A stretch of 64,000 bases of DNA from Solimonas flava DSM 18980 (GCF_000426685.1 NZ_AUFV01000007.1:248001-312000), one strand, 5' to 3'; counted from the first letter of the stretch, positions 46,800 through 57,045 are shown. Notes: generated by a model not told the origin, from the letters alone. Numbers and translations: made by a program.

Positions 46800-49138
46800 G
46801 CGCGGCCGCGAAGGATGGCGAAATGAGCGGCGACGCGATCGGCCCGGCGGTCGGCGTCGCGACGCGACACGAGAGCGCGCATCTGCACGTCGCCGGCCGC
46901 GCGCCGTATGCCGACGATCTGCCGCTGCCGGGCAACGCCCTGCACGCGGCGTTCGGGCTGTCGACGCGCGCGCACGCGACGATCACCGCGCTCGATCTGT
47001 CGGCGGTGCTCGCGCAGCCCGGCGTGATCGCCGTCGCCACGCCGGCCGACGTGCCCGGCGACAACAACTACGGCGGCATCCTGCAGGACGACCCGATCTT
47101 CACCGACGCGCTCGTGCAGTACGCCGGCCAGCCGATCTTTGCGGTCGCGGCGACCAGCTACGAGGCGGCGCGCCGCGCGGTGCGCGCGGCGAAGATCGAA
47201 TACGAGGATCTGCCGGCGATTCTCGATGCGCGCGACGCGATCGCCGCGCAGAGCTTCGTGATCCCGACGCGGACGATGCGCCGCGGCGCGCCGGAGACGG
47301 CGCTCGAAGCGGCGCCGCGGCGCCTACGCGGCAGCGCCGCGATCGGCGGCCAGGACCATTTCTATCTCGAAGGCCAGATCGCGATCGCGCTGCCGCAGGA
47401 AGGCGGCGCGGTGCAGATCATCAGCTCGACGCAGCATCCGACCGAGGTCCAGCACATCGTCGCGCACGCGCTCGGCGTGCAGGCGCACGACGTCGTCGTG
47501 CAGTGCCGGCGCATGGGCGGCGGCTTCGGCGGCAAGGAAAGCCAGCCGGCGCTGATCGCGGCGGCGGCGGCGATCCTCGCGCGCAAGACCGGCCGCGCCG
47601 TGAAGCTGCGCCTCGACCGCGACGTCGACATGCTGGCGACCGGCAAGCGCCACGACTTCATCGCCGACTACGACGTCGGCTTCGACGCCGACGGCCGCAT
47701 TCGCGCGCTGAAGCTGATGATGGCCTCGCGCTGCGGCTACTCGGCCGATCTGTCCGGCCCGGTCAACGACCGCGCGTTGTGCCACATCGACAACGCCTAC
47801 TTCCTCGAACACGTCGAGGTCGTCTCGCACCGCTGCAAGACCCACACCGTGTCGAACACCGCGTTCCGCGGCTTCGGCGGTCCGCAGGGCATGATGGTGA
47901 TCGAGAAGATCATCGACGACATCGCCCGCGCGCTCGGCCGCGACCCGCTCGACGTGCGCAAGCTGAATTTCTACGGCATCGGCGAACGCGACATGACGCC
48001 GTACGGGCAGCGCGTCGAGGACAACGTGCTGCATGAAATCACCGGCCGCCTCGAAGCCGACGCCGAATACTGGCAGCGCCGCGCGGCGATCGCCGAATGG
48101 AACGCCGCCAGCCCGGTCGTCAAGCGCGGCCTGGCGCTGACGCCGGTGAAATTCGGCATCTCGTTCAACGCCACGCACTACAACCAGGCCGGCGCGCTGC
48201 TGCACGTCTACAGCGACGGCACCGTGCTGCTCAATCACGGCGGCACGGAAATGGGGCAGGGTCTCTACACCAAGGTCCAGCAGGTGGTCGCGCAGGAACT
48301 CGGCCTGCCGCTGACGGCGATCCGCGTCAGCGCCACCGACACCAGCAAGGTGCCGAACACCTCGGCGACCGCCGCGTCGAGCGGTTCGGACCTGAACGGC
48401 AAGGCCGCGCAGCACGCGGCGCGCCGCATCCGCCGCCGCCTCGCGCGGCTGGCGGCGGCGCACTGGGGCGTCGAGGCCGACGCGGTGCGCTTCGCGGCCG
48501 GCACGGTCAGCGCCGGCGCGCAGCACATGAGCTTCCAGCAGCTCGTGCAGCAGGCCTATTTCGCGCGCGTGCCGCTGTCGGCGACCGGCTTCTACCGCAC
48601 GCCGAAGATCCACTGGGACCGCGAGCGCCTGCACGGCCGGCCGTTCTATTACTTCGCGTACGGCGCCGCCGTCGCCGAGGTGGCGATCGACACGCTGACC
48701 GGCGAGACGAAGCTGTTGCGCGCCGACATCCTGCACGACGCCGGCCGCTCGCTGAACCCGGCGATCGACCGCGGCCAGATCGAGGGCGGTTTCCTGCAGG
48801 GCGTCGGCTGGCTGACGTCCGAGGAGCTGTGGTGGAACGCGCGCGGCGAGCTGAAGACGCACGCGCCGTCGACCTACAAGATTCCGACCGCCTACGACTG
48901 GGCCGCGCGCACCACGGTGCGCCTGCTCGAACTGCCGAACCGCGAGGCCAGCATCCATCGCTCGAAAGCGGTCGGCGAGCCGCCGCTGATGCTCGGCATG
49001 TCGGTCTATCACGCGATCCGCGACGCGGTCGCCGCCTGCGGCACGTCCGGGCAGCCGGTCGAGCTGCCGGCGCCGGCGACGCCCGAGGCCGTGCTGCGCG
49101 CGGTCGCGCGCCTGCGCGGCGAGGCCTGGGCCGCATGA
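46796..49138 (+). CDS. xdhB: Xanthine dehydrogenase, large (molybdopterin) subunit
   Basis: The 780-residue subunit oxidises hypoxanthine to xanthine and xanthine to urate. Mo-cofactor contacts are seen in CRRMGGGFGGKE, FRGFGGPQG, GTEMGQGLYTKVQQ, and the catalytic glutamate in SKAVGEPPLMLG. The start at 46796 overlaps the xdhA stop; an ATG at 46823 behind AAGGATGGCG is another possibility, which would shorten the N-terminus by nine residues. xdhC follows in an ATGA overlap. Confidence 0.96.
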   Translation: MSAAAKDGEMSGDAIGPAVGVATRHESAHLHVAGRAPYADDLPLPGNALHAAFGLSTRAHATITALDLSAVLAQPGVIAVATPADVPGDNNYGGILQDDPIFTDALVQYAGQPIFAVAATSYEAARRAVRAAKIEYEDLPAILDARDAIAAQSFVIPTRTMRRGAPETALEAAPRRLRGSAAIGGQDHFYLEGQIAIALPQEGGAVQIISSTQHPTEVQHIVAHALGVQAHDVVVQCRRMGGGFGGKESQPALIAAAAAILARKTGRAVKLRLDRDVDMLATGKRHDFIADYDVGFDADGRIRALKLMMASRCGYSADLSGPVNDRALCHIDNAYFLEHVEVVSHRCKTHTVSNTAFRGFGGPQGMMVIEKIIDDIARALGRDPLDVRKLNFYGIGERDMTPYGQRVEDNVLHEITGRLEADAEYWQRRAAIAEWNAASPVVKRGLALTPVKFGISFNATHYNQAGALLHVYSDGTVLLNHGGTEMGQGLYTKVQQVVAQELGLPLTAIRVSATDTSKVPNTSATAASSGSDLNGKAAQHAARRIRRRLARLAAAHWGVEADAVRFAAGTVSAGAQHMSFQQLVQQAYFARVPLSATGFYRTPKIHWDRERLHGRPFYYFAYGAAVAEVAIDTLTGETKLLRADILHDAGRSLNPAIDRGQIEGGFLQGVGWLTSEELWWNARGELKTHAPSTYKIPTAYDWAARTTVRLLELPNREASIHRSKAVGEPPLMLGMSVYHAIRDAVAACGTSGQPVELPAPATPEAVLRAVARLRGEAWAA

Positions 49139-50217
49139 GCGCGCTCGCTCGCTCGGAGCTGTCGTCGACGCTGACGCTGCTGGCGCTCGGCGACTGGCCG
49201 CGCGCCGCCGCCGCGCTGCTGCGCCGCCAGGGCCCGTGCGTGCGCGTGGTGGTCGCCGTCGTGCGCGGTTCGGCGCCGCGCGAGCCGGGCGCCTGCATGC
49301 TGGTCGGCGCCGACGCGCTGCTCGGCACGATCGGCGGCGGTCATCTCGAATGGCAGGCGCTGCAGGCGGCGCGCGCGCTGCTCGACTCGCCGCGCGCGCC
49401 GCAGGCGCGCCTGCAGCGCTACGTGCTCGGCACCGAGCTGGGCCAGTGCTGCGGCGGCGTCGTCGAGCTGTGGCTCGAACGCTACGGCAGCGACGACATC
49501 GCCTGGCTCGACGATCTGGCGCTGGCGCTGCACGAACAGCCGGCGCTCGAACTGCGCAGCCGCCTGCAGCGCGGCGCCGTGCAGCGCGACTGGCAGGGCG
49601 TCGCCGCCAACGACGCCGGCGCCGCGACGCTGACGCGCCTCGCCGACGGCGTCGAGCTGCGCGAACGGCTCGCCAGCGGCGCGCCGCTGTGGCTGTACGG
49701 CGCCGGCCATGTCGGTCAGGCGCTGGCGCGCATCGTCGCCGAGCTGCCGCTGCGCCTGACCTGGATCGACGCGCGCGCCGAACTGTTCCCGCCGATGCTG
49801 CCCGGCAGCACCCGCGTGCTGGCGCCGCGCGATCCGGTCGAGACCGTCGCGCAGGCGCCGGCCGGCACCCGTTTCCTGGTGATGACGCACGATCACGAAC
49901 TCGATTACCAGCTGTGCCGCGCGCTGCTGGCGCGCGATGACTTCGCCTTCGCCGGCCTGATCGGCTCGAAGAGCAAGGCGGCGCGCTTCCGCTCGCGGCT
50001 CGCGCGCGACGGCGTCGACGCCGCGCGCATCGCGCGCCTGACCTGTCCGGTCGGCCTCGGCGCGTCGCGCAGCAAGTGGCCGGCGGCGATCGCCGTCAGC
50101 ATCGCCGCGCAGCTGCTCGACACGCTGCCGGAGCCGCCGCCGCGCAAGGCGGCGCCCGAGGACTGCGCCGGCGACGCGGCTCGCGACTGCGCCGGCTGCC
50201 GGAAGCCCGCGCCATGA
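49135..50217 (+). CDS. xdhC: Xanthine dehydrogenase accessory protein (molybdenum cofactor insertion/sulfuration)
   Basis: The 360-residue chaperone loads sulfurated molybdenum cofactor into XdhB. XdhC/CoxI motifs are VRVVVAVVRGSAPREPGACMLV, GTIGGGHLEWQA, and a Rossmann domain LYGAGHVGQALARI with FAGLIGSKSKAARFRSRL. The tail has a cysteine-rich end (DCAGDAARDCAGC), which is not typical of the core fold. Coupled to both neighbours by ATGA overlaps. Confidence 0.94.
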   Translation: MSALARSELSSTLTLLALGDWPRAAAALLRRQGPCVRVVVAVVRGSAPREPGACMLVGADALLGTIGGGHLEWQALQAARALLDSPRAPQARLQRYVLGTELGQCCGGVVELWLERYGSDDIAWLDDLALALHEQPALELRSRLQRGAVQRDWQGVAANDAGAATLTRLADGVELRERLASGAPLWLYGAGHVGQALARIVAELPLRLTWIDARAELFPPMLPGSTRVLAPRDPVETVAQAPAGTRFLVMTHDHELDYQLCRALLARDDFAFAGLIGSKSKAARFRSRLARDGVDAARIARLTCPVGLGASRSKWPAAIAVSIAAQLLDTLPEPPPRKAAPEDCAGDAARDCAGCRKPAP

Positions 50218-51746
50218 GCACGCCCCGCCTCGCGCTGCACGGCATCAGCAAGCGTTACCCCGGCGTCGTCGCCAACGACGGCGTCAGCCTCGTCGTGCAG
50301 CCCGGCGAGATTCACGCGCTGCTCGGCGAGAACGGCGCCGGCAAGAGCACGCTGATGAAGATCGTCTACGGCGTGACGCGCCCGGACGAAGGCCGCATCG
50401 AGTGGGAAGGCCGCGAGCAGCGCATCGACAGTCCGGCGCGCGCCCGCGCGCTCGGCATCGGCATGGTGTTCCAGCACTTCTCGCTGTTCGAGACGCTGAG
50501 CGTCGCCGAGAACATCGCGCTGGCGATGGACGGGGCGGACTCGCCGGCGGCGCTGGCGCCGCGCATCCGCGAGGTGTCCGAGCGCTACGGCCTGCCGGTC
50601 GATCCGGACCGCCTCGTGCACAGCATGTCGGTCGGCGAGCGCCAGCGCGTCGAGATCGTGCGCTGCCTGCTGCAGGCGCCGCGCCTGCTGATCATGGACG
50701 AGCCGACTTCGGTGCTGACGCCGCAGGCGGTGCAGCAGCTGTTCGTGACCCTGCGCCGGCTCGCGGCGGAAGGCATCAGCATCCTCTACATCAGCCACAA
50801 GCTCGACGAGATCCGCGCGCTCTGCGACGTCGCCACGGTCTTGCGCGGCGGCCGCGTCGGCGGCCGCGCGCTGCCGCGCGAGGAGAGCAACGACAGCCTC
50901 GCGCAGATGATGATCGGCCGCGAGCTGGCGCCGTGCCGGCTGACGCCGCGCGAGGCGGGGCCGGTCGAACTCGAACTGACGCAACTCTCGCTGCCGAGCG
51001 CCGATCCGTTCGGCACCGCGCTGCAGGGCATCGACCTGCGCGTGCGCGGCGGCCAGATCGTCGGCATCGCCGGCGTCTCCGGCAACGGCCAGCAGGAACT
51101 GCTCGCGGCGCTGTCCGGCGAGAGCCGCGTCGCCGAGCGCGGCATGGTGCGCCTCGGCGGCCAGCCGGTCGGCGATCTCGATCCGGCCCAGCGCCGCCGC
51201 CGCGGTTTCGGCTTCGTGCCGGAAGAACGCCTTGGCCGCGGCGCGGTGCCGTCGCTGTCGCTGGCGCTGAACGCGCTGCTGACCGGCGCCGGCAAGGGTC
51301 TGGTGCGGCGCGGTCTGGTGCGGCCGGCGGCGGCGCGCGCGTTCGCGCGCACGATCATCGAGCGCTTCGGCGTCAAATGCCGCGACGAGCGTTCGGTCGC
51401 CGACAGCCTGTCCGGCGGCAATCTGCAGAAGTTCATCGTCGGCCGCGAGATCCTGCTCGCGCCCACGGTGCTGGTCGTCGCGCAGCCGACCTGGGGCGTC
51501 GACGTCGGCGCCGCGCAGCTGATCCGCCAGGCGCTGATCGACCTGCGCGACCAGGGCGCCGCGGTGCTGGTGATTTCCGAAGAACTCGACGAGCTGTTCG
51601 AAGTCAGCGACCGGCTCGGCGTGCTCGCCGGCGGGCGCCTGTCGCCGCTGTGCGATCCGGCCACGACCAGCGTCGCCGAGATCGGCCGCTGGATGGCCGG
51701 CGATTTCGGCACGGCCCACACGGAGGCGTCCCATGCTGCGGCTTGA
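50214..51746 (+). CDS. Purine/nucleoside ABC transporter, double ATP-binding protein
   Basis: The 510-residue protein holds two ATPase domains. The first has Walker A GENGAGKST, signature MSVGERQRVEI and Walker B LLIMDEPTSVLTP. The second has a normal SLSGGNLQKF signature, but its Walker B reads VVAQPTWGVDVG, a degenerate form normal in the RbsA/YufO-type nucleoside and sugar ATPases. It pairs with the two permeases that follow and with the BMP receptor at 43.5 kb. Location inside the xdh operon points to import of purines as substrates for XDH. Confidence 0.92.
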   Translation: MSTPRLALHGISKRYPGVVANDGVSLVVQPGEIHALLGENGAGKSTLMKIVYGVTRPDEGRIEWEGREQRIDSPARARALGIGMVFQHFSLFETLSVAENIALAMDGADSPAALAPRIREVSERYGLPVDPDRLVHSMSVGERQRVEIVRCLLQAPRLLIMDEPTSVLTPQAVQQLFVTLRRLAAEGISILYISHKLDEIRALCDVATVLRGGRVGGRALPREESNDSLAQMMIGRELAPCRLTPREAGPVELELTQLSLPSADPFGTALQGIDLRVRGGQIVGIAGVSGNGQQELLAALSGESRVAERGMVRLGGQPVGDLDPAQRRRRGFGFVPEERLGRGAVPSLSLALNALLTGAGKGLVRRGLVRPAAARAFARTIIERFGVKCRDERSVADSLSGGNLQKFIVGREILLAPTVLVVAQPTWGVDVGAAQLIRQALIDLRDQGAAVLVISEELDELFEVSDRLGVLAGGRLSPLCDPATTSVAEIGRWMAGDFGTAHTEASHAAA

Positions 51747-52794
51747 GCGGCGCGCGCAGCCTTCACGCGCGATGCGCGTGCTGGCGCCGCTGATCGCGGC
51801 GCTGCTGATGTTCGTGACCGGCTTCGTGATCTTCACCGTGCTCGGCAAGGCGCCGCTGGCGGCGTTCGAGGTCTTCTTCGTCAAACCGCTGAGTTCGATG
51901 TACGGGCTCGGCGAGCTGCTGGTGAAGACCGCGCCGCTGCTGCTGTGCGCGCTCGGTCTGGCGATCGGCTTTCGCGCCAACGTCTGGAACATCGGCGCCG
52001 AGGGCCAGCTGGTGGTCGGCGCGCTCGCCGGCAGCGGCGTGGCGCTGGCCTGGGGCGAAACCGAATCGCACTGGGTGCTGCCGGCGATGCTGCTCGCCGG
52101 CGCGCTCGGCGGCATGGCCTGGGCGGCGATCCCGGCCTTCCTGCGCACGCGTTTTCGCACCAGCGAGATTCTCACCAGCCTGATGCTGGTCTACGTCGCG
52201 CAGCTGCTGCTGAGCTACTTCGTGCACGGACCGTGGCGCGATCCGGAAGGCTTCAACTTTCCGCAGTCGCGCATGTTCAACGACTGGGAGCTGCTGCCGC
52301 TGCTGGTCGAGGGCACGCGCGTCAATCTCGGCATCGTCTTCGCGCTCGCGGTCGCGGCGCTGTCGTGGTTCTTCACCGAGAAGACCTACGCCGGCTACCG
52401 TCTGCAGGTCGCCGGTCTGGCGCCGGCCGCCGCCGGTTACGCCGGCTTCAGCGAGAAGCGCAACGTCTGGCTGGCGCTGCTGATCGGCGGCGCCTGCGCC
52501 GGGCTCGCCGGCATCGGCGAGGTCGCCGGGCCGATCGGCCAGCTGCAGCCTTCGGTGTCGCCGGGCTACGGCTTCGCCGCGATCATCGTCGCCTTCGTCG
52601 GCCGCCTGCATGCGCTCGGCATCGTGCTCGCGTCGCTGCTGATGTCGCTGCTCTATCTGGGCGGCGAGCAGGCGCAGATCGATCTGGCGCTGCCGTCGGC
52701 GATCACCGGCCTGTTCCAGGGCCTGCTGCTGTTCTACCTGCTGGCGATGGACGCCTTCGTCACCTGGCGCATCCGCCGCGTGAGGCGCGCATGA
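51733..52794 (+). CDS. Purine/nucleoside ABC transporter permease, first subunit
   Basis: The 353-residue protein is of the BPD_transp_2 (YufP-like) type with about ten membrane spans, including LGLAIGFRANVWNIGAEGQL, a hallmark of the nucleoside permease group, and SVSPGYGFAAIIVAFVGRL. It overlaps the end of the ATPase gene by 14 bp, so translation is coupled. Confidence 0.92.
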   Translation: MLRLERRAQPSRAMRVLAPLIAALLMFVTGFVIFTVLGKAPLAAFEVFFVKPLSSMYGLGELLVKTAPLLLCALGLAIGFRANVWNIGAEGQLVVGALAGSGVALAWGETESHWVLPAMLLAGALGGMAWAAIPAFLRTRFRTSEILTSLMLVYVAQLLLSYFVHGPWRDPEGFNFPQSRMFNDWELLPLLVEGTRVNLGIVFALAVAALSWFFTEKTYAGYRLQVAGLAPAAAGYAGFSEKRNVWLALLIGGACAGLAGIGEVAGPIGQLQPSVSPGYGFAAIIVAFVGRLHALGIVLASLLMSLLYLGGEQAQIDLALPSAITGLFQGLLLFYLLAMDAFVTWRIRRVRRA

Positions 52795-53717
52795 GCCCCG
52801 AACTTCTCATTGCGATGCTGGCGAGCACGGCCGCGGCGGCGACGCCGCTGGTGTTCGCGGCGATGGGCGAACTGGTCACCGAGCGCGCCGGCGTCCTCAA
52901 CCTCGGCGTCGAGGGCATGATGCTGGTCGGCGCGATCGCCGGCTTCGCGGTCGGCCTGCACAGCGGCAGCCTGCTGCTCGGCTATCTCGCCGCGGCCGGC
53001 GCCGGCATGGCGATGGCGCTGATCTTCGCGGTGCTGACGCTGCAGCTGCAGACCAATCAGGTCGCCACCGGTCTGGCGCTGACGCTGTTCGGCGTCGGCC
53101 TGTCGGCCTTCATCGGCAAGGCCTACACCGGCCAGCCGATCGCCGCGGTGCCGCATCTGTCGCTGCCGCTGCTCAGCGATCTGCCGCTGCTCGGGCCGCT
53201 GCTGTTCCGTTTCGACGTGCTGGTCTACGCCTCGTTCGCGCTGTTCTTCGCCGTGCAGTGGTTCCTGACGCGCACGCGCGGCGGCCTGCTGCTGCGCGCG
53301 GTCGGCGAATCGCCGGCGGTCGCGCACGCGATCGGCCACCCGGTGCAGCGCGTGCGCTACGCGGCGGTGCTGTTCGGCGGCGCCTGCAGCGGCATCGCCG
53401 GCGCGTATCTGTCGACGGCGCTGACGCCGATGTGGGTCGAAGGCCTGTCGGCCGGACGCGGCTGGATCGCGCTGGCGCTGGTCGTGTTCGCAACCTGGAA
53501 GCCGCTGCGCGTGCTGGCCGGCGCCTATCTGTTCGGCGGCGTCACCGTGCTGCAGCTGTACGCGCAGGGCTTCGGCCTGCACATCCCGTCGGAGTTCCTG
53601 TCGATGCTGCCGTACCTCGCGACCATCGTCGTGCTGGTGCTGATCTGCCGCGACGGCCGCACGATCCTTCTCAACCAGCCGGCCTCGCTCGGCAAGAGCT
53701 TCCACCCGGACGCTTAA
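52791..53717 (+). CDS. Purine/nucleoside ABC transporter permease, second subunit
   Basis: The 308-residue protein is the YufQ-like partner with about eight to ten spans. ATPLVFAAMGELVTERAGVLNLGVEGMM is the classical nucleoside-permease signature, with TRGGLLLRAVGESPAVA as the coupling loop. ATGA overlap with the first permease. puuD follows after 13 bp. Confidence 0.92.
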   Translation: MSPELLIAMLASTAAAATPLVFAAMGELVTERAGVLNLGVEGMMLVGAIAGFAVGLHSGSLLLGYLAAAGAGMAMALIFAVLTLQLQTNQVATGLALTLFGVGLSAFIGKAYTGQPIAAVPHLSLPLLSDLPLLGPLLFRFDVLVYASFALFFAVQWFLTRTRGGLLLRAVGESPAVAHAIGHPVQRVRYAAVLFGGACSGIAGAYLSTALTPMWVEGLSAGRGWIALALVVFATWKPLRVLAGAYLFGGVTVLQLYAQGFGLHIPSEFLSMLPYLATIVVLVLICRDGRTILLNQPASLGKSFHPDA

Positions 53718-53730
53718 GTCACAGATACCC

Positions 53731-54939
53731 ATGGAAGCCTATCTGCTCGAATGGCTGAACCTGCTCGGACGCTGGGCGCACGTCATCGTCGGCATCGCCT
53801 GGATCGGCGCGTCGTTCTACTTCGTCTGGCTCGACAACCATCTGCTGACGCCGGCCGATCCGGCCGCGGCGCGGCGCGGCGTCGCCGGCGAGCTGTGGGC
53901 GGTGCACGGCGGCGGCTTCTACCACTCGCAGAAATATCGCGTCGCGCCGCCGCAGCTGCCGGCGCAGCTGCACTGGTTCTACTGGGAGGCGTACAGCACC
54001 TGGCTGACCGGCTTCTTCCTGCTCTGCGTGCTGTACTACGGCGCGCCGACGCTGTACCTGATCGACCCCGCGGTGCTCGCATTGGCGCCGTGGCAGGCGG
54101 TCGCGATCGGCCTCGCCACGCTGGCCGGCGGCTGGCTGGTCTACGACGGCCTGTGCCGTTCGCCGCTGGGCCGCCACGAGCGCGCGCTGGCCGCGGTGCT
54201 CGCCGTGCTGCTCGGGCTCGCCGCCTGGGGCCTGTGCGCGGTGTTCAGCGGCCGCGGCGCGTACATCCACTTCGGCGCGCTGCTCGGCACGATGATGGTC
54301 GCCAACGTCTTCTTCGTGATCATTCCCGGCCAGCGCCGCTCGGTCGCGGCGATGCGCGAGGGCCGCGAGCCCGATCCGCGCGACGGCGCGCGCGGCAAGC
54401 AGCGCTCGGTGCACAACACCTATTTCACGCTGCCGGTGCTGTTCACGATGATCAGCAATCATTACGCCTCGACCTACGGCTCCGAGCACAAGGTGCTGGC
54501 GCTGATCGGCCTGGCGCTGGCCGGCGCCGCGATCCGCGCCTGGTTCGTGATGCGCCACAAGGCGCACGAGCGCGGCGGCCGCACGCCGCTGTGGCCGGCG
54601 CTGCTGGGCCTGGCGGCGATCGCCGCGGTGATCGTGCTGCTGCGCCCGGTGCCGGCCGCCGCCACCGCCGGCGCGGCCGCGGCGCCGCCGTTCGCGCAGG
54701 TCGAGGCGATCGTCGTGCAGCGCTGCGCCGGCTGCCACGCCGAGCATCCGAGCTTCGCCGGTTTCGTCGCGCCGCCCAAGGGCGTGATGCTGGAAACGCC
54801 CGAGCATCTGCAGCAGCACCTGACGACGATGCGCCAGCAGCTGCTGGCCAGGACCATGCCGCTCGGCAATCTGACGCAGATGACGGACGCCGAACGGCAG
54901 ACCGTGCTCGACTGGATCGACCGCGGAGCGCCGCAATGA
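53731..54939 (+). CDS. puuD: Membrane urate oxidase PuuD with C-terminal cytochrome c domain
   Basis: The 402-residue protein converts urate to 5-hydroxyisourate at the membrane. It has about eight spans with HVIVGIAWIGASFYFVWLDN at the start, and conserved histidines including FYHSQKY and HFGALLGTMMVANVFFVI. A periplasmic heme-c domain follows, with CAGCH (near 331-335) and a late Met as axial ligand. This replaces a soluble uricase and passes electrons to the respiratory chain. It lies between transporter and guanine deaminase genes. Confidence 0.93.
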   Translation: MEAYLLEWLNLLGRWAHVIVGIAWIGASFYFVWLDNHLLTPADPAAARRGVAGELWAVHGGGFYHSQKYRVAPPQLPAQLHWFYWEAYSTWLTGFFLLCVLYYGAPTLYLIDPAVLALAPWQAVAIGLATLAGGWLVYDGLCRSPLGRHERALAAVLAVLLGLAAWGLCAVFSGRGAYIHFGALLGTMMVANVFFVIIPGQRRSVAAMREGREPDPRDGARGKQRSVHNTYFTLPVLFTMISNHYASTYGSEHKVLALIGLALAGAAIRAWFVMRHKAHERGGRTPLWPALLGLAAIAAVIVLLRPVPAAATAGAAAAPPFAQVEAIVVQRCAGCHAEHPSFAGFVAPPKGVMLETPEHLQQHLTTMRQQLLARTMPLGNLTQMTDAERQTVLDWIDRGAPQ

Positions 54940-54979
54940 CGGCGCGCATGGAACGTCGCGGCGGCGCGGAGGGTGGGGC

Positions 54980-56302
54980 ATGAGCCTGCAGGCCCACCGC
55001 GGCGCGCTGCTGCATTTCTCCGGTGACCCCGGCGATCACGACGACGCCGGCCGCTACCACTACCACGAGGACGGCCTGCTGCTGGTCGAGGACGGCCGCA
55101 TCGCCGCCGCCGGGCCCGCCGCCGAACTGCTGCCGGCGCTGCCGGACGGCACGACGATCGTCGATCACGGCACCGATCTGCTGCTGCCCGGCCTGATCGA
55201 CACGCACATCCACTTTCCGCAGACCGAAGTGATCGGCTCGGCCGGCCGCGATCTGCTCGACTGGCTGGAGCACTACATCTTCGCCGTCGAGGCGCGTTTC
55301 GGCGATTACGCCTACGCCAGCGAGGTCGCCGAGGTCTTCCTCGACGAACTGCTGCGCAACGGCACGACCACGGCGCTGGTGTTCTGCACCGTGCACAAGG
55401 CCTCGGCCGAAGCGTTCTTCGCCGCCGCCGAGCGCCGCGGCCTGCGCATGATCGCCGGCAAGGTGCTGATGGACCGCAATTGCCCGGACAACCTGCGCGA
55501 CACCGCCGGCGACGGCGAGCGCGAGACGCGCGAGCTGATCGAGACTTGGCACGGCCGCGGCCGCCTCGCGGTGGCGATCACGCCGCGCTTCGCGCCGACC
55601 TCGACGCCGGCGCAGCTGGCCGCCGCCGGACGCCTGGCGCGCGACTATCCCGACACCTATATCCACAGCCATCTGGCCGAGAACCTCGGCGAGATCGCCT
55701 GGGTCCGCGAGCTGTTCCCGGAGCGGCGCAGCTACCTCGACGTCTACGACCACTACGGCCTGCTGCGCGAGCGCGCGATCTACGCGCACTGCATCCATCT
55801 CGACAGCGTCGACCGCCGGCGCATGGCCGACTGCGGCGCCTGCGCCGCACATGCGCCGACCTCGAACCTGTATCTCGGCAGCGGCCTGTTCGACTTCGCC
55901 GCCAGCGACGAGGCCGGCCTGCGCTTCGGCGTCGCCACCGACGTCGGCGGCGGCACCAGCTTCTCAATGCTGCGCACGCTCGGCGAGGCGTACAAGGTCG
56001 CGCAGCTGCGCGGCCAGCGCCTGACGCCGCTGCGCGCGTTCTATCTCGCGACGCTCGGCAACGCGCGCGTGCTGCAGCTGCAGAACCGCATCGGCTCGTT
56101 CGCGGCCGGCTGCGAGGCGGATTTCATCGCCATCGACTGGCAGGCGACGCCGCTGCTCGCGCGGCGCATCGCCGGCTGCCGGACCTTGAGCGAAAAACTG
56201 CTCGTGCTGATGACGCTCGGCGACGAGCGCGCGGTGCGGCGTACCTATATCGGCGGCACGGAAGCCGCCGCCAGAGCCGGACAGGACGGGGGAGTGGCAT
56301 GA
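54980..56302 (+). CDS. guaD: Guanine deaminase
   Basis: The 440-residue amidohydrolase turns guanine into xanthine, feeding XdhAB. Zinc ligands appear in DTHIHFPQTE, in SHLAEN, HCIHL, and TDVGGGTSFSMLRTL. Length and motifs are those of proteobacterial GuaD. The TGA overlaps the GntR regulator start as ATGA. Confidence 0.95.
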   Translation: MSLQAHRGALLHFSGDPGDHDDAGRYHYHEDGLLLVEDGRIAAAGPAAELLPALPDGTTIVDHGTDLLLPGLIDTHIHFPQTEVIGSAGRDLLDWLEHYIFAVEARFGDYAYASEVAEVFLDELLRNGTTTALVFCTVHKASAEAFFAAAERRGLRMIAGKVLMDRNCPDNLRDTAGDGERETRELIETWHGRGRLAVAITPRFAPTSTPAQLAAAGRLARDYPDTYIHSHLAENLGEIAWVRELFPERRSYLDVYDHYGLLRERAIYAHCIHLDSVDRRRMADCGACAAHAPTSNLYLGSGLFDFAASDEAGLRFGVATDVGGGTSFSMLRTLGEAYKVAQLRGQRLTPLRAFYLATLGNARVLQLQNRIGSFAAGCEADFIAIDWQATPLLARRIAGCRTLSEKLLVLMTLGDERAVRRTYIGGTEAAARAGQDGGVA

Positions 56303-57045
56303 GCAAGACAACGACAAGCGGACGCAAGCCCGCCAGGCGCGTGGCAGTGGCCGCGCCGGTGGCCGCAGTGCCGGGCGCCAGCGCCATCGACGTGGCCTAC
56401 GAGCGCATCTACGCGGCGATCATCGACCACAGCCTGCCGCCGGGCGCGCGCCTGGTCGAGAATCGTCTGTGCGAGATCTTCGGCCTCGGCCGCACGCGCG
56501 TGCGGCAGGTGCTGCAGAAGCTCGCCAGCGAACGGCTGGTGACGCTGCTGCCGAACCGCGGCGCGATCGTGACCCTGCCGACCGTGCAGGAAGCGCTCGA
56601 CATCTTCGAGGCGCGACGCCTGATCGAACCGGCGATCGTCGCGCGCTTCGTCGAGAAGGCCTCGCGCGCCGACCTGCAGCGCATCCGCGATCACCTGCAG
56701 AAGGAAAAGGCCGCCGCCAAGCGCAACGACCGGCGCATGGCGATCCGCCTGTCCGGCGAGTTCCACCTGATCATCGCCGAGTGCGCCGGCAACGCGACGC
56801 TGCTCGAACTGCTGCGCGAGCTGGTCTCGCGCTCATCGCTGATCATCGCCGTCTACCAGGAAGCGGCCACCACCTGCTGTCCGCCGGACGAGCATCAGGA
56901 ACTGGTCAGCGCGCTCGAGAAGCGCAGCCCGGACGCCGCCCAGCACATGCTGCATCACCTCGACCACGTGCTCGCCGATCTGCGCCTGCAGGAGCCGGCG
57001 GCGCCGGGCGTCGATCTGCTCGCCGTGCTCGGGGAGCCGGCATGA
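56299..57045 (+). CDS. GntR-family transcriptional regulator (FCD type)
   Basis: The 248-residue protein has a GntR winged helix (AYERIYAAIIDHSLPPGARLVENRLCEIFGL, then RTRVRQVLQKLASERLV) and an FCD ligand domain with helices containing EARRLIEPAIVARFVEKA and metal-site-like histidines FHLIIAECAGN and LHHLDH. Embedded in the purine operon between guaD and puuE with ATGA overlaps on both sides, so it is probably the local regulator. Its most likely target is the palindrome at 44816, and a purine or allantoin-type metabolite may be its effector (inference). Confidence 0.9.
   Translation: MSKTTTSGRKPARRVAVAAPVAAVPGASAIDVAYERIYAAIIDHSLPPGARLVENRLCEIFGLGRTRVRQVLQKLASERLVTLLPNRGAIVTLPTVQEALDIFEARRLIEPAIVARFVEKASRADLQRIRDHLQKEKAAAKRNDRRMAIRLSGEFHLIIAECAGNATLLELLRELVSRSSLIIAVYQEAATTCCPPDEHQELVSALEKRSPDAAQHMLHHLDHVLADLRLQEPAAPGVDLLAVLGEPA

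Noticed and set aside
47324-49012. Minus-strand open frame of 562 codons
   Set aside because: Fully inside xdhB, Arg/Ala/Asp-rich, no motif.
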